The position numbers were made by a program, and so were the translations under genes. 64,000 nucleotides of DNA from Mesocentrotus franciscanus. Its lineage: Eukaryota; Echinodermata; Echinoidea; Camarodonta; Strongylocentrotidae. The DNA is taken from contig CP137683.1 of the NCBI GenBank assembly GCA_037976565.1, forward strand, positions 1,956,637 to 2,020,636. Reading direction: 5' to 3'. Positions within the stretch are counted from its first letter, which is position 1. The number at the start of each line of letters is the position of its first letter. The notes beneath the pieces are model-generated. The model had not been told where the DNA came from, ran no database searches, and saw nothing but the letters and a program-made list of their open reading frames with translations. This document shows positions 41,740-53,790 of this stretch, piece after piece.

Positions 41740-43740
41740 TCTCTTTATATATCTTTTCATGGTTTACCTACATATATTAAGGAAAATCAATTTCAAGATC
41801 ACTGAATATTACACCATCATGTTTATAAATAGACGTACATGTAGGCCTATACCTGTCAATTTTTATGTGAAATCTTTAGGTGTCCATACCATCTTGCATC
41901 TTCAACATTTGTGGCAATGTCTATAATAAGTTCCATGAGTTGGGTTCTTCTGTTAAAGTTAATCTGAGGAAAAGATATCGAAACGAAAGATAAAATCTTT
42001 CTCATAATTTTCCCTACATCTATAGGCCCTATCCGCATTTTGACATGTTTTCGCATTCGATAGAAAAATTGGTCATCTTTTAATAATTGTCTTATTATTG
42101 TTATCTTTCACAGTTCACAGACAACTAATTTAACGAAAAGACAGCGCTCTTGTTTAAAAACTGCCCCACAAAATATACCTTTATGCTGTGCTCAGTTTAT
42201 CTCATCAATTGAGCTTGTAAAGCTACATTAGCCCATCACAGTTCTACATATTCGCAAATGAGAACTGACATGACCAACTGAATTTGTCAACAACCATCAT
42301 ACCTTTCCTATTGTACTTTTGTCTATTTATCATGTATTTCATCTTTTGCACAAGCTGCACCTTGAGCATTTGATTGTCAAGTGGATTTGGTGCCTTACAA
42401 ATCTTATGTATTATTATTATAAATGACAGTCATCTTGTTTCGTTCAGTACAACTCAATACCTCATCCACTTTGGCATGCCATGAACACATACTTTATAGA
42501 GTGGCATTAATAATAACACTTGGATCAGGGAGATAGAAACACTGCAATTGAACAAATTAATTCATCAAGACAAATTATTTGAGATTTATCTAAAAGCCTT
42601 GATCTCGAGTCCGACTCTGAGAGTGGAAAAGGGCAGGAAAATGCTCCACGCAGACGGCGAACTAGGGACATTTAATGTTTGGAACTTCACGAGAAAGAAT
42701 GGCATCGCATGATTTGTTAGAATTTTCACGACAAAGTGATGTAGTAGTAGTAGAATATATTAGCGCCTATATAATTCATTGCCAGAGAAGTTATCTGTGA
42801 AAAACCGCTCATGTGACCGGAAACCGGGCAGGCAACATGCAGTAGATCTAGACTACTTTGACTTCGATGACTACTTCGATGACTATTTTAAACACACACA
42901 GATATGCATGCATGCGTACGGCATGTAGCAGGATAGCACTAGCACTATACTGTAGGCCTACATACAAAGTCTATAGTATAGTATAGAGTCTAGTACTAGT
43001 AGTAGCAGTAGCAGTGCCATTGCCATTGTATAATTAACGACTCATTTCACTTTTCAGAATAGATCCACCATTTAAGACCCACCTAGATTGGAATAGGGTA
43101 ATCTGTTGCAGTATAACTCGAATTTATTCTGATCACTGATGCAAGAAACTTACGAAATTGAACGGTTAACTTAAAAATGTAATTAGGTCTATGAGTTCGA
43201 ACTTCTTCTTATTCTTTAATTTGCACGGAAATTCCCGAGATTGTCCCCTAAAGTCTGGGAAGACTTTCCGGGAGGTAAGGGGTAAGGCTGAAAACTAGCT
43301 CATGACGACAAAAACTGAAAAGTTCGAGAGTAGATTGCACAGTATGTTATTTCCAAAACATCTAGATCTAGTATGAAATCCTGAAATAGTATGAAAGCAC
43401 TAGAAAATAGAAATGTATCTAAAGTACATGGCAGTCATGATTGTAGCGGAATATATTAAATATATGGATAATTATAGCACGACTCACCTTCGAGTTTCTT
43501 GGGTCTTAGACTCAGAGTTCACCGCACAGAAAGATCTCTTCTATATTTCGATCAAGCGACCAATAAGACTTTGGTCGTAGTTAGCGCAACAAAAGAATGA
43601 TAGAATTCAGGCTATGGTGTCTTCGAAATAAAAAAACAAAAAGTGAAAATGTAACATGGATGATATTGATAAAGAGAAGAAAGATTGGACAAAAGCTTTC
43701 ACCAGAGTCTCCAATGTCACAGCAAAATAACAGATTTCAT
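41740..43740. other. Intergenic, no gene recognised
   Basis: AT-rich. A minus-strand open segment at 41890-41963 has an acceptor and a donor but could not be joined to anything convincing. A TAG/TAC-rich patch lies at about 42980-43010. Confidence 0.4.
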
Positions 43741-43759
43741 ATCATAGCAAAACACGAGG

Positions 43760-45365
43760 GGTAACCTCGCTTTTCATAAGGACCGCTATTCATAATTTGA
43801 GAAAAGGGTCTCTATTCATAATAGGACATGAGGGTCGCTATTCATATTACGAAATGAGGGTCGCTATATTATATTCATAATACGAAATGAGGGTCGCTAT
43901 ATAATACGGGGTGATCGAGGGTCGCTATTCATTCAAAAAATGAATATGAAATAAGCAATGAACAAAATGATAAGAAAGCGAAATAATGAATATGGGACAC
44001 CCCACGGCTGTGGCGTAGCCGCGGTGGGGGGCGAGAGATTTTTTTATTTATTTATTTTTATTTAGGGGTGCGATATAGCCCTCGTAGCGACAAGGAGGCA
44101 GGATATAATGATAAATACAGAACAAACACAGGAAAAATACGGAATTTAAACATAAATATGCAATCAGGTTCAGAAAAAGGTAAACATTGATTAATTCGAG
44201 ACATAAATTCAAAGCAAACACAGAAAATATACATGTAATGATGTAATAATTATTCAAATCCATTTATAATCATGCTACGAGGGCTATTGATGTTACGAGG
44301 GCTTTAGCAGGGGCGGATCCAGGATTTTCCAATAGGGGCGGCCTGAAATGTAAAAATCGCGCCGATCGATATTTCGCTCAGTGGGGGAGTAGTGTGAGCA
44401 CTAAGTAAAATAAACAAAGAAACAAAAAAACTCAAAACCCCTCCCATTGAGCAAACGAAAAGGAAAATTTGTAGTTACCATCTTTCTCTAAACTTTTTTG
44501 CCAGGTGGGGGCGGGCCGTCGGGCGCCCTCGCCCCACGTGGATCCGCGCCTGGGCTATATATATCCTACCCCCAATTTTTACGCTACATGACGCGAAAAA
44601 ACCCTTCAAGGTCCGAAAGTGTTCAAGCCCCTATCCCCCAAAAAACAATTTGAAGTGCCCCCTCATCCCTCTCCGGGCAGTAACTAGGCTCATGGTCCGG
44701 TCCAAACCCATTTGGTTTCGGTGTTAGGAAAGTTTCAGGAAATCAAGATTATGGATAAATGAAGTTAGGTTAATCAATATGATTACTCGTATCCTGAGGT
44801 ATGATAATTCCTGGAAAACGAAAATCTATCAGTCTTCATTGGCTATTAATTGAAGAGCTTCTGGATGCCTGGATATGGCTGAGGCTATAATGATTTGTAG
44901 GTCCATAAGTCCTACTTAAACCTACTTGCTACAAAAACATTATTTTCGTTTATAAACAATTACTAGTTTCTGAAATAGCAAACTCAGTGATAGTGGGCCT
45001 GCTTGTTCTACTTAATGTCTCAGTGGCAAAGCCTGGATAAGATTAGTCGGGGCAGGGTAGTGGGGCAACATTTCCCATAAGGCGGACAAATTATGATATG
45101 ATAAGATGTTTTACTACTTTTTCGTCACCGCAGGAGCGGGGGAAATATATTAGCTAGATTATGGGGATGTCTCTATATAATTATCAAAGATAAAAGGTAA
45201 AATATACTTCTTAAAGAGACAAATATTCGGGGCCATGTGTAGCCCCCCCCCCGCCCCGCAGCTACGCCACAGCCGCGGGGCGTCCCCCATCCAATATTTC
45301 CCTTTGATATTACCATTTTGTTCATTGCTTATCTAATTTGTATGAATAGCGACCCGAATAGCGAT
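43760..45365. mobile_element. Composite of nested inverted repeats
   Basis: Tandem 'gagggtcgctattcat' units (43778-43945) lead into 'ataagcaatgaacaaaatg' and 'cggctgtggcgtagccgcgg'. The same phrases return inverted at about 45250-45365. Inside, 'tagccctcgtagc' at about 44075 is mirrored near 44280, and a third element lies at 44308-44552. Confidence 0.65.
44308..44552. mobile_element. Element with CAGGNGCGGATCCA ends
   Basis: The left end is CAGGGGCGGATCCAGG and the right end, inverted, CAGGCGCGGATCCACG. Related termini occur near 1100, 2500, 2610, 29975, 36098 and 63090. Confidence 0.65.
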
Positions 45366-46440
45366 TTGAGATTATAATATGCCCTTTTAGTTTTAGGAAC
45401 ACGCATTTCTATCGAATTTTGACATTTCAATTTCAAGTTGAGGTTATATAATACGCCCTTTTTATAGGAACATGCAATTCTATTGAGTTTAGAAACTTAA
45501 ACAAATAGATGTAGGTAATTTTAAGCATTTTCAAACTATTGCTAAATAAAAAGATTGAACTAAACAAAATATGAAATACTTGAGTTTCAAGTTATTTTTG
45601 GCCAGGTTTTCACAGTTGGTAAATTATATTAGAGCTTCAGATGGAAATCGGCCATTAATTAACGCATAACGTTTAATAAAATATATAACTCAAATTAACA
45701 GTATTTAGATTTAAAGGCCATATAAAGTATTGTATAATATTTCAATAAGATAAAGAGCTTATCAAATTAAATGTTTTTGATCATTACTCCTAATTAGGGC
45801 GCATATGTTTGTCACGTGCCAATATTTTTTTTGTCTTCTGCAGATTGAAGTTAGGGCTCAAACCGGCATATCGAGGGCTTATCTACACAATAATGGCAAC
45901 AATTCGGCTTTAAGTTTGAAGTCTTTCAAAAAAAATCGTATGACGTTTCCGTTACATATTGATCCACACCATGTAAAAGCGGTAAAGTTGTTCTTTACTG
46001 CCAAACATGTGTCACATGCCGACAGTTTTTTCCGGGTTTCACCGTTTCAGATTGAAGTTGGGCTCAAACCGGTATTTTTTCCTTTTCGATTAGACGATTT
46101 GGAAACACTACAACCCCGTTTGGTGGCTGGCTTCCTCATTAAGCGCTAACATTGTGGGCTTCCAACGTATTGGTCGCAGGCTTATTGGTCGCTAGTGTCA
46201 AGGGCTAGTCTCGTACGTACAGCCAATTGTATGGTGAAGTACTGTTCCGTTTGGGGCTAGACTCGTACGTTTAGCCATTTTTATGGTGTTATTAATTTGA
46301 TATAAATTGTAGCCAACAAACGATTTGGGAGTAAACAGTACATCTCTCTTGTCTTATGTTACATAAAAATACAATATTAATGGTAAGATACAATCAAGTG
46401 GAGCAGAGTGGAGGTATATACATTTTAAGTCGATTTTTAA
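45366..46440. other. Intergenic with two short internal duplications
   Basis: A block ending 'attgaagttagggctcaaaccgg' at about 45810-45870 is repeated at about 46010-46075. The 114-codon frame spanning both has no recognised domain. Confidence 0.45.
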
Positions 46441-46625
46441 GTTGTAGGGTTCAGGACGCATTTCGCCAGTGGACACATCTCGCCGTGACTTAAGCGGCGA
46501 CATGTGTCCGACCTAAGACACATATCGCCGACGTAAGACGCGTCTCGCCACCCAATTTTCGGCGACCTGTGTCTGCGGACACAGATCGCCACCCGGACAC
46601 TCTGGCCCGTGACACCGGCCTCACG
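46441..46625. repeat. Second cluster of GGCGAGATGTGTC-like motifs
   Basis: About seven units in both orientations, for example GACACATCTCGCC, GGCGACATGTGTCC and GACACAGATCGCC. It ends GACACCGGCC, the mirror of the GGCCGGTGTC that opens the cluster at 27814. Confidence 0.8.
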
Positions 46626-46654
46626 TCGCTTTTTCACGAGCTGACGTTGGGGCG

Positions 46655-47150
46655 CACTCCATAAGGAACATAAGGAAAGACAGAAAGAGAAAGTGATAGA
46701 ATAATAAAAACAAAGATTAACATAAGGCAAGACAGAAAGAGAAATGGATAGAATTATAAAAACAAAGAATAACATAAGGAAAGACAGAAAGAGAAAGTGA
46801 TAGAATGATAAAAACAAAGAATAACATAAGGAAAGAGAGAAAGAGAAAGTGATAGAATTATAAAAACAAAGAATAACATAAGAGAAGGTGATAGAAGGAA
46901 GAAACAAAGAATAACATAAGGAAAGAGAGAAAGAGAAATTGATAGAATGATAAAAACAAAGAATAACATAAGAGAAGGTGATAGAAGGAAGAAACAAAGA
47001 ATAACATAAGGAAAGAGAGAAAGAGAAAGTGATAGAATGATAAAAACAAAGAATAACATAAGAGAAGGTGATAGAAGGAAGAAACAAAGAATAACATAAG
47101 GAAAGACAGAAAGAGAAAGTGATAGAATGATAAAAACAAAGAATAACATA
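46655..47150. repeat. Minisatellite of GAAAGAGAAAGTGATAG units
   Basis: Units of about 58-62 bases ('agagaaagtgatagaatgat' then 'aaaaacaaagaataacataag'), later alternating with a 38-base shorter unit. Three long Phe/Ser/Leu-rich frames on the minus strand are artefacts of it. Confidence 0.92.
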
Positions 47151-47579
47151 AGAGAAGGTGGCAAAGCGCGCCCCGATGTATTATGTTGATATATGATGAC
47201 ATATGTCACGTCAATTCCGCTTATAATTAAGCCGGCCCCGAGTCCACTTTTGTGTTACACCTACTGATTGCGGGACTGGGTCCGGACTCGGGCCGGCCTC
47301 AAACCACATCCAGAGGTGGACTGAGTCCACCTGGCCTCAGTTCGGCCTCAGTCCGGCTTTTCAAAAAAAAGTTGATGTTACGCATACGTCGAGCTGCCTC
47401 CGGGGCCAGCCTCAGTCCACTTTCAGACGTATGTGTAACAGGGTCTTAGTCGCATAGGGCAGACGCATGTTTTGTATTTGAAGCCTACATACAAATCTGT
47501 ATTGATAAAACATGATTGGTCATCATTTCGATATAAATCAGTTATTGTAAATCGATCACATCTCTTCTTCCTTCTGTTT

Positions 47580-47615
<36 letters not shown>

Positions 47616-48000
47616 CGTGTGTGCGTGTGTGTGTGGATTCATGCGCTAGTTTAAAACTAAGCGCCTATAAATGTAAACAACGTGTTATCCATGTTTTGTT
47701 ATGTTTTGTAATACTGTAAAGCACCGGCTACGGGCGCATATAGGGACCCAGTGTCGCTTGACGCCGTGTCCTGTGTGGGTTTATGGCTGGTGCTTTGCTG
47801 TAAATGTCTTGTGCTCACATTTAGGTCTTTATAATCTTTTTCTTTTATATATTTGTTTTCCCGTTAATGTTGTTTTTGTTAATTTCTCGATATATATGTC
47901 ATGGTTGGGGCACCAACCACAAGTTTGTATTCAAACTTCTTTAGGGGCTCCTAACCCCATGTTTTTATATTTCCATGAATTATTGTATATGTATTTTTAT
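47151..48000. repeat. G/C-rich degenerate repeat and (TA)n(TG)n microsatellite
   Basis: At about 47225-47440 'gtccactt', 'cctcagtccggc' and similar phrases recur. At 47581-47632 a (TA)n run turns into (TG)n. No gene is seen. Confidence 0.55.
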
Positions 48001-48009
48001 GGTTGAAAT

Positions 48010-48133
48010 AAGTTGAATTGAATCCTCCTCCTATCCTTCTCCTTCTTCTTCTCCTTCTACTTCTTCTTCTTCTTTTCTCCTTTCCCTTCTCCTCTTAGTT
48101 TTTCTACTACACATCATCATCAACATCATGATA

Positions 48134-48186
<53 letters not shown>

Positions 48187-48225
48187 CATTATTATTATCA
48201 TCATCATCATCATCATTATTTACAT
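48010..48225. repeat. Pyrimidine tract and (ATT)n microsatellite
   Basis: CTT-rich sequence, then about 20 ATT units, then (CAT)n. Confidence 0.93.
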
Positions 48226-50480
48226 CACTATATTTCCTTGTACATGTACTAACGAAATAAGATCTTAACAGTAAGACGTAGATTAACGTTCACTTCACGA
48301 ACATATTAATTACGTTATATCTCTGTAGTTGACGAAACTATAATTGTAGTAATAATTGTCAATAGAAAAGTTTGTACTTTATTTGTCGTCTGTCCACCAA
48401 CACAGCATGAGAATATGATCTCACAAACTCATTCTTAAAATAATAATAATGTTTGAATTAGAACTAGAATGATTGGTTTGGATTTATGGTGAAAATTTAT
48501 GATGACTATTTCTCGCAAACATCCAATTACAACGACCCTTTATTAATATCAAATCAGTAAGGCGGAGTAGGGAGAGAAGAATGGCAAATAGAATCGAGAA
48601 GGAAAGAGAACTCATTGTCTAAATTCATGCAGGTCATATGCGTTGATGATTATAACAGGGAGTATGAATGGATTATACTGAGCTCGCCCAGATATATATA
48701 AAATGTGCTTGCGTCGAAAGGCTTATGTGTACTCTCCATTTCCCTTGTATTTTGCACATCAATATTTATTCTAATTTTTTTCCCTTTAAATACTAAACCT
48801 ATCCTTGCAATAGCCCTGTTCAGCAAACATGTAATTATTGGCTCGGGGTGGGGGAGGGGGTCCATATAGAACTATTCCACAGTTCTAGACAAATCGAAGC
48901 GAGATATCAATTATCTATATATATATATATATATGAATAAAAAATAAATATTACTGAGCATATCACTTCATGAAAAAACGCATTATGTAAGGTGGCTATT
49001 ATGTGACACTAAACTATACACATGTACTGTCATTATACCCCCACATTCATTCTTAATTTTCATAAATTAATTAAAAGAAAAAGAAGAGAAAAATGACAAT
49101 GTTATATACCTAGAGTATTATCAAAAGTAAATAAAGCAATTTAAACTGCCATGCTACGTTCGATGTTAGACCTGCTTTATTTTGTACACAGCTCGCTATT
49201 ACAAAATGAATACCCAAATGGCCATCGAATGAAAAAGGGCAGTATACTGGGTTTATATATCCCTGAGTACCATGTATACAATAATGCGTTCAGATAGAAA
49301 GGAGAGATCGAATAGAATGCCCTTGACTGATTCAACGAGTATGCATCACTTTGAAATCAAATTGGTAAAATTTTAACTGCAATCTGAGTTATTGGCAATA
49401 TTCTTTTTTTTTCACGTGAATAATACGAAAAGAAAGAAAGATACTTAATTTGATAAAATTGTGTAAAATTACTGATTTTTAATGTAATGTTAACGGTATA
49501 TATATAGGTATCTTAAAGATAAAGCTGAGTTCTGGTCATGCGATTGCATTGTAAATGAAACGGTGTGGAATCGATCAGAAAAAGTTGATAATGTAGCATA
49601 TAAATTATTTGTGTGTACTGCAAGGTTCTGGAATTATACAAATTATAAGAAATTTGGCCTAGTCTTGGTAAAAGTAACAAGCACTGTACATCAACAGATG
49701 TATATGGGTCTACACAAACATGTGGTATAAAAATGAGGCCCACGTTTTTAAGCTGTTACATTTCATATTTAGAATATGAAGGCATTTAAAGAGCCATGCT
49801 TTTCATGGAGCATTTTTTCTCTGACGTTCTTTCACACTTGCATAATAACAATGAAAACGCTCACACATTATTTGTCACCTCTCCCCATAACTCAACCTTC
49901 TCTTTAAGTCTGGAACACTGACAAATGAACACATGCCTCGTATGCTTATGAATTTACCAGTCTATATTCTAATAAATTTGACACTGAAATGATGTGCGTG
50001 ACAATGACAAAATTTAAGACATGATTTTTAGGTGATTCCAACAGCTCAACAACTATTGACAATGCATCAAGGAGATCACACACACAGAACAATTTTGGTC
50101 ACGACGTCACGACGTCATGATTATTTTTATCCTGGTCAATACGTGAGAGGTAGCGACGTCTCTGATATTCTTGGTTTTGCAGACCCCTTTCTGCTTTGCT
50201 TCACGTATAGATCATTTCGTAGTAAACTGAATGGCCCAAAATATCAACAGATCTTTTACACATGGATCGAGACGTCCCACTTTGTGCATTTTAGAATCAC
50301 TGTCAAAGTGATAGAGCTGCTTCATGAATACCTTTAGTTTCCCCCTTGAGAAGAATGCTTCCATCTGTGTTCTATTGAATGCACCGTCGGTGCATAAATT
50401 AATAATGATTAAATAACGTGCATGAGCACTTAATCACCCAGTATTTATCTCGGTTGGTTTTACAATTTTGGTACAATTAC
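48226..50480. other. Intergenic, nothing recognised
   Basis: AT-rich. The 101-codon frame at 50032-50337 shows no domain I know and no splice context. Confidence 0.45.
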
Positions 50481-50486
50481 CTTGAT

Positions 50487-50943
50487 CTGCGCATGCGCAG
50501 ATTGTATCTGATCGATTTGGCTGAGACCGTATAGAGCCATGTCCTCCAAATAGTCATCATAAGATTTGACCCTTAAAGTTACTTGGACCATCTAAATATA
50601 GCGCTTGACCCCCGACAGAGCCCTCGATACACACTAGGGACAAATTTGCCTCGAGGAAAAGAAATATATAAACGTAAGCATCAATTTAGTACACAGGTCT
50701 ACTTATAAGTATCGACACCTATTGACCATATTCACCTGTTTGACAAGACATAATAGAGACGCCTTTTCATTTCATTCCATTTATTTCAATGTATTTCAAA
50801 GAACATTTGTCTCCGAAAGGATGATTTAGAGGCATGTTTGAGAAGTGATAGGGGCATTCACTGCCCTACATAGCATCGAACTCACTTCTGAGCAATGGCC
50901 TTGTTCACTGTCTGTGAAAAAATGCTAACAATGCGCATGCGTG
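50487..50943 (+). promoter_or_regulatory. Two NRF1-like palindromes
   Basis: CTGCGCATGCGCAG at 50487-50500 is a perfect NRF1-type site, and ATGCGCATGCGTG at 50931-50943 is close to it. Such sites usually lie in promoters. What they drive is unknown; the candidate exon below is 60-160 bases further on. Confidence 0.35.
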
Positions 50944-50984
50944 TTTAGCATTTTTACCGTGAAGGCGAGGTTGATTGTTTTTGT

Positions 50985-51100
50985 GATCCTGGGCAGTGTA
51001 CGCCATTCTTCGTTCAGTGGATAACATTTCGGAGAGATAGTAATTTTGCATTTTTCGAGAGCGTCGTAAATACTTTTCACTCTAAGCTACTCATTTTGAG
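50985..51100 (+). other. Candidate non-coding first exon with strong donor
   Basis: A comparatively balanced-composition stretch ends TCATTTTGAG before GTGAGTAATT, a strong donor, with no reading frame of note. The next annotated acceptor downstream on this strand is that of the MS4A-like gene (55953). A 5' UTR exon of that gene is possible but unproven. Confidence 0.25.
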
Positions 51101-51889
51101 GTGAGTAATTTTCATCGTTTGTTCTTTGATTTAACTTCATTTAGTGAGGGCATTACCGTTGGTAGTTTCGAGAGGTTTTTCAAAGAGCGATTCTTATAGC
51201 GGCAGAGTGTCTATTTTGCTAGCTTCTTGAAAATATTCATAAACACATGCATTTTGTTGTAATCACAATAATCATATTTCAACTTCCAAACGTTTTTTTT
51301 AATATGTTTCAATATCGTTTTAGTGGTATTTAAGTTTCACAAACAAAAGATAGTTCACACAGCTTATGTGTAGTGTAAGAGAGTGATTTATTACCAGTGA
51401 GGCTGTATACTGCCCTCTTTTGATATCAACATTATAAGTATGTCTTTTCTTAAATCTCATAAACAATATTGTCACGGTTTACAAAACATTTTGAAAGCAT
51501 GTTTACCTTCAACAATAAAGGCTCAATTGCTATGTTTTATTTTTCGTTTCTCACTTGCCATTTATACATGTATAATGTTGTTAATATAAGGCCGTTGCCT
51601 TTCATATAATATCCATATGAATTTATGTCATAGATGGAAACTATGGCCAAATTGAACCACACAAATCAGCAAAGTAAACTCTCGAATGAGATGGGTGGTT
51701 GATGAATCTAAACATAGCCTTCCCTCTTACACGTAGACCATTATGAGCAGGATATTTCCTCTTCAGCATTATTGGCATACGATGCAAACATTATGACAAC
51801 TGTCGTTAGGCGAATGATTCATGTGGTATTCGGTGCCTTCATTGTTGTATAACAGGGCACTGCCGTGTATCAGTATAGCAGAGAATGGA

Positions 51890-52195
51890 CCTACCATGAG
51901 CAGAGTAAGAGAAGGAGGGTGATAGACGGGATGGGGGAGAAAGAGAGATTGTAGAAATGTAAAGAAGGGATGGCAAGAGGGAGAGAGGGGAAGATTTAAA
52001 CAAATTTTAACAAGAGAGACAGACAGAGAGATAGAGAGATAGAGAGATCGAGAGGGAGAGAGAGAGGGAGAGGGAGAGAGAGGGAGATTATAAAATAATT
52101 AAGATGGAAAGAGGTCAAAAATGAGAGAGAGACAGACAGAGAGATAGAGAGAAAGAGAGAGAGAGAGAGAGGTTGGGTGGAGAGCGAGAGAGCTT
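51890..52195. repeat. (GA)n-rich low-complexity tract
   Basis: Extended gagagaga sequence with 'agacagacagagagatagagag' variants. Confidence 0.9.
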
Positions 52196-52639
52196 ATGTC
52201 CACCATTTCAAAGAAAAAAGGTTTCATATTGATATCAGGGCCAGTCCAAGTTATTTTTGTCCATATCGTCCATATTTAGTATTTTGTCTGTATTGATCAT
52301 GGAATTGAAAAGATAAATATTGTTTTGGTGCTTTGCAATTATTATATCCCTCAATATTTGGCCTGGTTCCAGATTTAGTATGGCTATCAACTTCTTGCAA
52401 ACATCGGGTTGGCCTGTGCTGAACATTCGATGGTGTAGGTTAATAATTGGACCGTGATTAGAGTACATGTAGTATAGACGTATCATAAGCCCCTACACTT
52501 GAGTATTGACGTCAGCTAAATAACACAGTAGAATGGAGCAGGGGAAATGACGCCTTGACATTCGAGTTCTATGGTAAGTTTTGGAGAAAAAAATTGGACC
52601 ATTACTTATAGAAACACCCAATTTTTCTTTTGAAAAAGG

Positions 52640-53790
52640 ACAGCTTTCTACTTTTCAACGGCAAGGGCTAATTACTTTGATTTTAAAAAAGGGAAGAATA
52701 AGCTTCTCATCGAAAATTATCGCCCAATCACTTTGCTTAATGTCGATCTGAAAAACAGGCTCAAAAGCGTTTGCTGAGAGACTTAAAGTAGTCTTGCCAG
52801 ATTTGATACACCCAGACCAGGTAGCTTTTCTGAAAAAAACAAATATATCGGTGAGCCAGTGAGAACGATACTTGACGCCCTTCATTATTCAAAGTTAAAG
52901 AATATACCAGGGATTCTACTTAGTTCAGACTTTCAGAAAGCATTTGACTCTCTCGATCACTCTTTTCTCATAATTACCTTTAGATCATTTAATTTTGGAG
53001 AACAGTTTCGTAATTTGTTTAAAGTCTTATATAATAAATTAGAAAGTTGTATTATGAACCGAGGAATATCATCTGGTTACTTTCCTGTAGAAAGAGTTGT
53101 GCGCAAGGTGATCCACTTTCGGCTTACCTATTCATTGTGGCAATTGAAACACTTGCAATTAATATACGTAATAATCCACAAGTGCAAGGTTGGAAAATAA
53201 ACAGTGATGTTGATATAAAACTGTCACTTTATGCAGACGACATGAATGTAATCTTGAATAATGAAAAATCAATCAAATTCCTATTTGACACGCTTGATAA
53301 ATTCCGACGAGTTTCTTCTCTTACTATTAATCTGCATAAAGCAAATGCAATGTGGATAGGTTCAGCAAGACGCAGTATCCTACCACTTTAAAATATTAAG
53401 GTAGTTCCATCACTGACGGTTCTCGGTGTTGACAGATCGTATTCACCTGAAGTGCTAGACTCTCAATTGAAATGAATTTTATTGAAAATAAAGAGCCAAT
53501 TGAATTTATGGAAGGTTCGAAATTTGTCACTGATTGGTAAAATTCGAATTGTGAAAACATTTGCCTTTTCCCAGTTATTGTTTATTGCAAGCACGGTTAA
53601 AATCTCAGATCTGTTCATAAAAGAAATTAAAAAGTAAGTGTATAAATTTATTTGGAATGGTCCAGACAGACTTAAACGTGAGGTCATGGTAAAGAAGAAC
53701 GAGGAGGGTGGTTTCAAAATGTTGTGCTTAAAATCTTTGCTACAAGTTCAGAAGATAAAGTGGGTAAATGAAATATTTACATCACAATCT
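52640..53790 (+). mobile_element. Decayed non-LTR retrotransposon, reverse transcriptase region
   Basis: Fragments in shifting frames spell a LINE reverse transcriptase in the right order: QGLITLILKK, NYRPITLLNVDLKNR, VRTILDALHY, SSDFQKAFDSLDH, CAQGDPLSAYLF, LSLYADDMNVIL (catalytic YADD at 53230-53241), LTINLHKANAMWIG, LSLIGKIRIVKTFAFSQL and FIWNG. There are at least three frameshifts (near 52690, 52835, 53100) and stops near 53388, 53475 and 53636, so it is dead. The order and the 'SLIGKI...FIWNG' part suggest an L1/Tx1-like clade; this is inference. Confidence 0.88.

Noticed and set aside
41890..41963. Minus-strand exon candidate (INFNRRTQLMELIIDIATN)
   Set aside because: It has an acceptor and donor, but every way of joining it to neighbouring open stretches meets a stop within about ten codons, and no family resemblance was found.
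45805..46149. 114-codon frame with internal QIEV repeats
   Set aside because: The repetition reflects a short DNA duplication; there is no family resemblance and no splice evidence.
46437..47209. Three long Phe/Leu/Ser-rich minus-strand frames (up to 216 codons)
   Set aside because: They are translations of a minisatellite, open in several frames at once because the repeat lacks stops.
50032..50337. 101-codon frame
   Set aside because: No recognisable domain and no supporting context; the length is expected by chance in 64 kb.
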